From: G965219965 sp965219965
Lineage (GTDB): Bacteria; Pseudomonadota; Alphaproteobacteria; RS24
Assembly: GCA_965219965.1 (NCBI GenBank)
Contig: OZ244796.1
Coordinates: 1,426,001 to 1,490,000, forward strand
Direction: 5' to 3'
Length of the DNA stretch: 64,000 nucleotides
The position numbers and the translations under genes were made by a program. Positions 59,654 through 64,000 of the stretch are shown here, one piece after another; positions within the stretch are counted from its first letter, which is position 1, and each line of letters starts with the position of its first letter. Below the pieces are notes generated by a model. The model was given only the letters and a program-made list of their open reading frames with translations. It was not told the DNA's origin and ran no database searches.

Positions 59654-59801
59654 ACTCCCATGCCAAATGGCTGGGAGTCCACCGAATACAATAGCGGCTC
59701 CGCCGTAAATAAGGTGGACACGACTAATCGCGTGTTGTTAGCTCCCAGTCACCAGCCTGCTTCATAGCACTGGTGGCTCTCGCTAAATAAATAATGGGAG
59801 C
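59654..59801 (+). promoter_or_regulatory. possible alternative-pairing switch controlling the small membrane-protein gene
   Basis: Four alternating segments: ACTCCCA (59654-59660), TGGGAGT (59672-59678), GCTCCCA (59741-59747) and TGGGAGC (59795-59801). The last contains the GGGAG ribosome binding site, six bases from the ATG at 59807. Segment 2 can pair with 1 or 3, and segment 3 with 2 or 4, so formation of element copy 2 would free the ribosome binding site while its loss would permit masking. Only complementarity is seen; the switching is inferred. Confidence 0.4.
59669..59750 (+). ncRNA. structured element, copy 2
   Basis: P1: GGCTGGGAG (59669-59677) with CTCCCAGTC (59742-59750). P2: TCCACC (59678-59683) with GGTGGA (59713-59718), where two pairs differ from copy 1 with both partners changed. 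P3: CGGC (59695-59698) with GCCG (59702-59705). P4: CACG (59719-59722) with CGTG (59731-59734), with a different loop. The pattern of paired changes supports a functional RNA fold shared by both copies. Confidence 0.65.
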
Positions 59802-59806
59802 TTATT

Positions 59807-60010
59807 ATGAGTTGCGAATATCATTTTGGGGCTGATGCTCTGCACAAATTTTCTCAAATTACCCCGTGGATACAGGCGGTTGTTTTTTCTAGTGCCTGCA
59901 TTACGGTGGTCATTGTCACTTATCTTATTAAAGAAATGGTCGCTATTATCGCCAACGCCTTTCGGGGAAAAGACAAAACAAAACCGCCCGCGCCAGAGAC
60001 GCGCAAATAA
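59807..60010 (+). CDS. small single-pass membrane protein, unknown function
   Basis: 67 residues. One hydrophobic segment at about 22-50 ('IQAVVFSSACITVVIVTYLI') is followed by a basic C-terminus 'RGKDKTKPPAPETRK', suggesting an N-out/C-in orientation. I do not recognise the family. GGGAG six bases upstream of the ATG supports translation. It follows the two structured elements, making it their likeliest target, and is followed by tRNA-Arg on the opposite strand. Confidence 0.65.
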   Translation: MSCEYHFGADALHKFSQITPWIQAVVFSSACITVVIVTYLIKEMVAIIANAFRGKDKTKPPAPETRK

Positions 60011-60038
60011 AAAGCAGGGCGGCGGTGGTGGCAGAAAT

Positions 60039-60115
60039 TGGTGACCCCGAGAGGATTTGAACCTCCGACCCTCAGATTAGGAATCTGATGCTCTATCCAG
60101 CTGAGCTACGGGGTC
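60039..60115 (-). tRNA. tRNA-Arg (anticodon CCT)
   Basis: 77 bases including CCA. Acceptor GACCCCG pairs with CGGGGTC, discriminator A. The anticodon stem AGATT/AATCT region has loop TTCCTAA, giving CCT. D-arm GCTCAGCTGGATAGAGC and T-arm GGAGGTTCAAATCCTC are standard. Its first ten bases are also the end of the carD coding sequence. Confidence 0.96.
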
Positions 60116-61119
60116 TGTATTGGTTTGTTTTGTTCATCTGTCTCCGCGCCCGCGCCCGCCTCTGCGCCTGCCTCTGCGGCATTGGCCTCTGCCTCTGCTT
60201 CTGCGTTGGCGGCCGCTTCGGCCTCGGCTTCTTCCTTTTCCTTGCCGGTGGCTTTGGCGAGGACGGATTCCAGTTCAATAATGGCGGTGGCTTCATCGGT
60301 TTTATTCACGGCGGCGACTTCACGCGACATGCGGTCAAGGGCTTGCTCATAAAGCTGGCGTTCGGAATAGGATTGCTCCGGCTGGGTTTCATGGCGATAA
60401 AGGTCGCGCACCACTTCGGCAATGGCGACCAAATCCCCCGAATTAATTTTCGCCATATAATCTTGAGCGCGGCGACTCCACATGGTGCGCTTAACCCGTG
60501 CGCGTCCGCGCAAGGTTCGCATCGCACCATTCATCATCGCCCTGTCGGCAAGCTTACGCATATTGGCTTCGGCGGCGCGTTCAACCGGCACGCGCAACAC
60601 CATTTTTTCTTTCTCAAATTTAATGACAAAAAATTCAAGCTGTATATCGTCAATGTCTTGGGCGGCGATTTCAATAATTTGCCCCACCCCATGCGCCGGA
60701 TAGGCCACAAATTCATTGACGCGAAAACCTTTGGCAGATCGGCGTTCCGGCAGGGTTTTTTTTGCTGGTTTTTTCGCGGGCTTGCGGGCGGGTTTTTTAG
60801 CGGGCTTTTTAGCCGCCGTTTTTTTAACCGCTTTTTTAGGGGCGGCTTTACGGACGGGCTTTTTTTTAGGCGCGGTTTTACGGGCGGGCTTTTTCTTCGC
60901 GGCTGTTTTGCGGACGGGTTTCTTTTTCGCCGCAACTTTGCGGGCGGGCTTTTTCTTTGCGGCGGTTTTGCGGATAGGCTTTTTCTTCGCCGCCGCCTTT
61001 TTCGGTGCGGGCTTGCGCGTGGGTTTTTTGGCGGCAGGCTTACGGGCGGGTTTCTTCGCCGCTTTTTTCGCGGCGGGCTTGCGGGCGGGCTTTTTAACAG
61101 GTTTTTTGCGGGCAGGCAT
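60106..61119 (-). CDS. carD: CarD family transcriptional regulator with histone-H1-like N-terminal arm
   Basis: 337 residues from 'MPARKKPVKKP' (ATG 61119; GGAG seven bases upstream). Residues 1-~128 are almost only Lys, Ala, Pro and Arg, with a ten-residue period (KKKPxRKxAA) at about 45-90. The CarD domain follows (about 131-285): 'FRVNEFVAYPAHGVGQIIEI', 'MVLRVPVERAAEANMRKLAD', 'RARVKRTMWSRRAQDYMAKI', which contacts RNA polymerase beta and promoter DNA in studied homologues. An acidic Ala/Glu tail ends the protein. Usual alphaproteobacterial CarD is about half this length. The TAG stop lies inside the tRNA-Arg gene. Confidence 0.88.
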   Translation of the reverse strand: MPARKKPVKKPARKPAAKKAAKKPARKPAAKKPTRKPAPKKAAAKKKPIRKTAAKKKPARKVAAKKKPVRKTAAKKKPARKTAPKKKPVRKAAPKKAVKKTAAKKPAKKPARKPAKKPAKKTLPERRSAKGFRVNEFVAYPAHGVGQIIEIAAQDIDDIQLEFFVIKFEKEKMVLRVPVERAAEANMRKLADRAMMNGAMRTLRGRARVKRTMWSRRAQDYMAKINSGDLVAIAEVVRDLYRHETQPEQSYSERQLYEQALDRMSREVAAVNKTDEATAIIELESVLAKATGKEKEEAEAEAAANAEAEAEANAAEAGAEAGAGAETDEQNKPIQTP

Positions 61120-61245
61120 GGGCAACTCCAAACAAGCGTTAATTTTTAAGATATTTTAAGGTCGCATTTCGGGGGCTATTGCTAAAAATGGCCGATTATC
61201 AGCCCTTTGCACCGATTATACCATAAAATTGAGGTAAAATCTAGC

Positions 61246-61584
61246 TTAGTCGCCCGTGCCAGCTTTTTCGGAAAATTCCGCCTCAAATTTCCCCGCCTTG
61301 CCCAGCCAATCATCGGCATCATCGGGCGGGGTTTTCTTATTGGTGATATTTGGCCAAAGCTCGGCATATTTGGTGTTCACCTCTAGCCATTTGTCTAGCC
61401 CGTCTTCAGTGTCGGCCTTAATGGCTTCGGCAGGACATTCCGGCTCGCACACGCCGCAATCAATGCACTCATCAGGGTGGATAACCAGCATATTTTCGCC
61501 TTCGTAAAAGCAGTCCACCGGACACACTTCCACGCAATCGGTATATTTGCACCGAACACACGCATCTGTGACAATATAGGTCAT
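61246..61584 (-). CDS. fdxA: ferredoxin FdxA (7Fe type)
   Basis: 112 residues from 'MTYIVTDACVRCKYTDCVEV' (ATG 61584, AGGGGG upstream; the long frame before it is untranslated leader). Cluster-binding cysteines: 'CVRCKYTDCVEVCPVDCF' for the [3Fe-4S]/first site and 'CIDCGVCEPECPAEAI' for the [4Fe-4S] site. C-terminal 'DKWLEVNTKYAELWPNITNK' is characteristic of the FdxA family. A strong promoter lies upstream. Confidence 0.95.
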   Translation of the reverse strand: MTYIVTDACVRCKYTDCVEVCPVDCFYEGENMLVIHPDECIDCGVCEPECPAEAIKADTEDGLDKWLEVNTKYAELWPNITNKKTPPDDADDWLGKAGKFEAEFSEKAGTGD

Positions 61585-61611
61585 GCAATCCGCCCCCTTT
61601 CTGTTGGCATG

Positions 61612-61640
61612 TGTATAATCTCTGTTTTGGGCGGAATCAA
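61612..61640 (-). promoter_or_regulatory. sigma70-type promoter for fdxA
   Basis: On the minus strand TTGATT (61640-61635) and TATACA (61617-61612) with a 17-base spacer, about 30 bases before the fdxA start. Good match to consensus at both boxes. Confidence 0.65.
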
Positions 61641-61940
61641 GCGTGGTTTGCAAGGCCGCGCATACGGAAAGGGAACAAAAGAACAAAAACCGAACAGAGC
61701 GTGTCCGAATCACTACTCTAGTGGTATTTCCGTTTTCGTTCACGCCTAAATATGGGGGGTTGCGGGGTTTGGGGCGGGATTGAGCGCGGTCTGCTCACTT
61801 TTAGTTGAAAATTCGTGTTTTGCCAAAACGGGTGCGGGCGGGCAGAATATCAGCGTGGGAAGCTCAACGCTTTTCAACGGGTCGTCCGGCGCACTCTCCT
61901 CCCTCCCCTCACGCGCTGGATGACCCTTTTTTTCTAAGAC
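61641..61940. other. intergenic region between fdxA and rpmB promoters
   Basis: No gene is supported in these 300 bases. Frames of about 80 codons here are composition-driven or overlap the rpmB promoter. No repeat or strong hairpin was noticed. Confidence 0.5.
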
Positions 61941-61969
61941 TTGACGCGAGGGGCTTTGGTGCATATAAC
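61941..61969 (+). promoter_or_regulatory. sigma70-type promoter for rpmB
   Basis: TTGACG (61941-61946) and TATAAC (61964-61969) with a 17-base spacer. Initiation near 61976 would give a leader of about 22 bases containing the AAGGGGG ribosome binding site. Strong match. Confidence 0.8.
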
Positions 61970-61997
61970 AGCCCCAATTTTCCAAAAGGGGGCTTTC

Positions 61998-62273
61998 ATG
62001 TCTCGCATATGCGAATTAACCGGCAAAAAAGTGATGAGCGGCAATAATGTGTCGCACGCCATGAACAAAACCCGTCGGCGTTTCCTGCCCAATTTGCAAC
62101 AGGTTAGCCTGCCAAGCGAAAAGCTGGGGCGTAAGCTGAAATTCCGCGCCTGCGCGGCGGCTCTGCGGACGGTGGAACATGCAGGCGGGATTGACGCTTA
62201 TTTGCTGAAAGCCAAAGACGCGCATTTATCGCCCCATGCGAAACGCTGCAAAAAACAAATTGCAGCAGTTTAA
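61998..62273 (+). CDS. rpmB: 50S ribosomal protein bL28
   Basis: 91 residues from 'MSRICELTGKKVMSGNNVSH' (ATG 61998, with AAGGGGG upstream), then 'AMNKTRRRFLPNLQQVSL', 'KFRACAAALRTVEHAGGID' and a basic C-terminus. The N-terminal C-ELTGKKV pattern without the zinc CxxC pair is the usual alphaproteobacterial form. Upstream in-frame codons begin inside the promoter and are not translated. Convergent with cobT. Confidence 0.97.
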   Translation: MSRICELTGKKVMSGNNVSHAMNKTRRRFLPNLQQVSLPSEKLGRKLKFRACAAALRTVEHAGGIDAYLLKAKDAHLSPHAKRCKKQIAAV

Positions 62274-62284
62274 TATCTTTTAAT

Positions 62285-64000
62285 TTATACCCGTGCGCCT
62301 GTGCGTTGAGGGCGTTGGGGGCGGAGCAAAGAGCCGCGTGGCATGGTGCGCCCATTGGCGGCGTGTTCATCAAATAATTCGGCGAGCTTATCGGTTATCG
62401 CTCCGCCAAGTTGCTCGGCATCAATAAGCGTGACGGCACGGCGATAATAGCGCGTCACATCATGGCCAATGCCAATGGCGATAAGCTCAATGGGCGTGCG
62501 ATTTTCAATTTCATCTATCACTTGGCGCAAATGTTTTTCTAAATAATTGCCGTGATTAACGCTTAAGGTGCTGTCATCTACGGGCGCGCCGTCAGAAATC
62601 ACCATTAAAATGCGCCGCTGTTCAGGCCGCCCCATCAGGCGTTGGCATGCCCAAATTAAGGCTTCGCCGTCAATGTTTTCTTTCAGCAGACCTTCGCGCA
62701 TCATCAGGCCAAGATTGCGGCGGGCTTGCCGCCATGGCGCATCGGCGCGTTTGTAAATAATGTGGCGCAAATCATTGAGCCGTCCGGGGTGGGGCGGTTT
62801 ATTATTATGCACCCAATTTTCGCGCGCCTTGCCGCCTTTCCATGCGCGGGTGGTAAAGCCCAAAACTTCGGTTTTCACCCCGCAGCGTTCCAAAGTGCGG
62901 GTGAGAATATCGGCACTCATCGCCGCCACAGTAATCGGGCGACCGCGCATAGAGCCGGAATTATCAATGAGCAAGGTGACAATGGTGTCGCGGAAATCCG
63001 TGTCGCGCTCCATTTTGAAAGAAAGCGGGCGGGTCGGGTCAACCACAACACGCGACAGACGGGCGGCATCTAAATAGCCTTCTTCTAAATCAAAATCCCA
63101 TGCGCGGTTTTGCTGAGCTTGCAATTTGCGTTGCAAGCGATTGGCCAAACGGGTGACAATGCCGTGCAAATGTTGCAACTGGTGGTCCAGATAAGCCCGC
63201 AAGCGGGTCAGCTCCTCTTCGGCGCATAAATCTTCCGCCGCGATAATTTCATCAAAGCGCGAAGTGTAAATTTTATAATCAAGCCAATTCGGCCTGTCGC
63301 TGAGATGCGGCGGGGGCGGGGTGCCATGGCTGGGCGTGTCGCCCGCTTCGCCAATATCGGCGGCGGTGAGCGAAATGCCGTCTTCGCCCGCCGCATCAGA
63401 GGCGGTTTCATCGGAAGGGGTGGGGGTGGCTTCATCGGGCGTGCCTGAAACGCCGTCATCGTCATTATTTTGCGCGGCCTCGTCATAGGCATCGCTTGGG
63501 TCATTATTTTCGTCCGCCGCCCCACCCGCGCTGGCTTCAAAACCACCCGTGGCCAGAGCGGCAATAATTTTTTTGCTCAGCCGTGCAAAAGCGTCTTGGT
63601 CATTTATCAGCGTGGCGAGCTTGTTAAAATTTTCACCCGCCGCTTTTTCTACGCGCTGTGTCCAAATTTGCATTAAAGGCTGGGCGGCTTTGGGCGGCGG
63701 CAGGGCGCATATTTTTTCGCGCACCATAAAGCCCAACACTTCGCTTAGCGCGTGGGTGTGGTCGTCGGGGATTTGTTTGATACGTTCTGTGTGCATGGCG
63801 GCGAGATTGGCAGCCAGCCCCGCCATTTGCTGTGCGCCAAGCGATTCATAACGGGCGCGTTCTAGCGCGTCAAAAAGCATCGCACTTTTTTCGTCTTTAG
63901 GTTGGTGGCGAGCGTTAATGGTGCTGTTGTGATGGGCGATGTGAAGGGCAAGGCTGTCGGCTTGGCCGCGCACCACATGGCGGGCTTTTTCGGATAGGTC
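62285..64000 (-). CDS. cobT: cobaltochelatase subunit CobT, 5' end beyond the window
   Basis: Aerobic cobalamin pathway: with CobN and CobS inserts cobalt into hydrogenobyrinate diamide. 571 residues are visible and the frame is open to the window edge; by homology about 50-60 N-terminal residues are missing. The N-terminal part reads 'ARHVVRGQADSLALHIAHHN'. An acidic Asp/Glu/Ser/Thr-rich linker spans the middle. A C-terminal VWA domain carries the MIDAS motif 'LIDNSGSMRGRPITVAAM', 'ADILTRTLERCGVKTEVLGF' and 'ILMVISDGAPVDDSTL'. Its presence agrees with the adenosyltransferase at 54114. Confidence 0.94.
   Translation of the reverse strand, partial: DLSEKARHVVRGQADSLALHIAHHNSTINARHQPKDEKSAMLFDALERARYESLGAQQMAGLAANLAAMHTERIKQIPDDHTHALSEVLGFMVREKICALPPPKAAQPLMQIWTQRVEKAAGENFNKLATLINDQDAFARLSKKIIAALATGGFEASAGGAADENNDPSDAYDEAAQNNDDDGVSGTPDEATPTPSDETASDAAGEDGISLTAADIGEAGDTPSHGTPPPPHLSDRPNWLDYKIYTSRFDEIIAAEDLCAEEELTRLRAYLDHQLQHLHGIVTRLANRLQRKLQAQQNRAWDFDLEEGYLDAARLSRVVVDPTRPLSFKMERDTDFRDTIVTLLIDNSGSMRGRPITVAAMSADILTRTLERCGVKTEVLGFTTRAWKGGKARENWVHNNKPPHPGRLNDLRHIIYKRADAPWRQARRNLGLMMREGLLKENIDGEALIWACQRLMGRPEQRRILMVISDGAPVDDSTLSVNHGNYLEKHLRQVIDEIENRTPIELIAIGIGHDVTRYYRRAVTLIDAEQLGGAITDKLAELFDEHAANGRTMPRGSLLRPQRPQRTGARV

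Larger units (their letters stand above)
59287..59806 (+). other. 520-base gene-free region with structured elements
   Basis: No protein gene is supported here. It contains an 8-bp inverted repeat (59365-59387), two copies of an ~83-base structured element (59451-59533, 59669-59750), and between them hairpins GCGCAG/CTGCGC (about 59581-59599) and CGGAT/ATCCG (about 59627-59643). A further CACCAG/CTGGTG hairpin lies after copy 2 (about 59750-59775). Confidence 0.8.

Noticed and set aside
59451..59750. tRNA pair, cobalamin riboswitch, SAM-II or tmRNA half
   Set aside because: No T-loop GTTCRA, no B12-box, no pseudoknot pattern of SAM-II and no tag-reading region were found.
60088..61149. Long plus-strand frame of 353 codons opposite carD
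   Set aside because: It is Phe/Gly/Arg-rich low complexity produced by the antisense of the Lys/Ala/Pro repeats and overlaps tRNA-Arg; carD has a recognised domain and a ribosome binding site.

Overview
The window is a gene-dense alphaproteobacterial chromosome segment. The evidence is gene content and order: an mdh-sucCDAB-lpd block, an F1 ATP synthase operon atpHAGDC without F0 genes, metXW, rplU-rpmA-obgE-proBA-nadD-rsfS-rlmH, a DUF4170 gene, CobT, CarD, GluQ and a twin-transmembrane HIG1 protein. Spacers are short and many genes overlap by 1-4 bases as ATGA or TAATG. Lineage below class cannot be fixed from the sequence. Most of the window is housekeeping DNA.

Layout. 1-4154: end of a heparinase-family gene, purH, zapE, mdh. 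4155-5338: an AT-rich orphan gene and two oppositely oriented arrays of ~45-bp repeats, inserted in the usual mdh-suc neighbourhood. 5339-13116: sucC, sucD, sucA, sucB, lpd (2-oxoglutarate to succinate). 13118-16612: DUF4170 gene and xerC, divergent from priA. 16746-21606: atpHAGDC. 21613-25221: a DNA methyltransferase-HNH fusion with a 20-base poly-C tract at its 5' end, then purU, a 2OG-Fe(II) oxygenase and rppH. 25223-33615 (all minus): ctpA-type protease, EnvC-like protein, rlmH, rsfS, nadD, proA, proB, obgE, rpmA, rplU. 33846-37493: TonB-dependent receptor, rpmF, an Mrr-like restriction endonuclease candidate. 37503-42049: pabC-pabA-pabB-gloB and a divergent methyltransferase. 41979-46735: metW, metX, then chorismate mutase-hisC-tyrA. 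46738-51741: ydcF-like gene, ftsX, ftsE, lysA, a 45-residue lipoprotein gene and a frameshifted argH. 51779-58060: tlpA-like gene, etfAB, cobalamin adenosyltransferase, HIG1 protein, gluQ, HNH nuclease, coq7, a DedA/YqaA-DsbB fusion. 58192-64000: tRNA-Leu, small redox genes, a 520-base region with two structured repeats ahead of a small membrane protein, tRNA-Arg overlapping the end of carD, fdxA, rpmB and cobT (cut by the window end).

The most notable observations are these. (1) The methyltransferase-HNH gene has an N-terminal poly-C tract. With the 20 C seen here the upstream ATG is out of frame with the enzyme body, while 18 or 21 C restores one reading frame: the arrangement of a phase-variable ON/OFF switch, here OFF. 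(2) Two ~83-base copies of a multi-stem element at 59451-59533 and 59669-59750 differ by compensating base changes in their stems, indicating a conserved RNA structure. Segments of alternating CTCCC/GGGAG could mask or free the ribosome binding site of the following small membrane-protein gene. (3) Others: two frameshifts in the first 45 codons of argH, a DedA-DsbB fusion, a CarD with a histone-H1-like N-terminal arm and a stop codon inside the downstream tRNA gene, and inverted repeat arrays between mdh and sucC.
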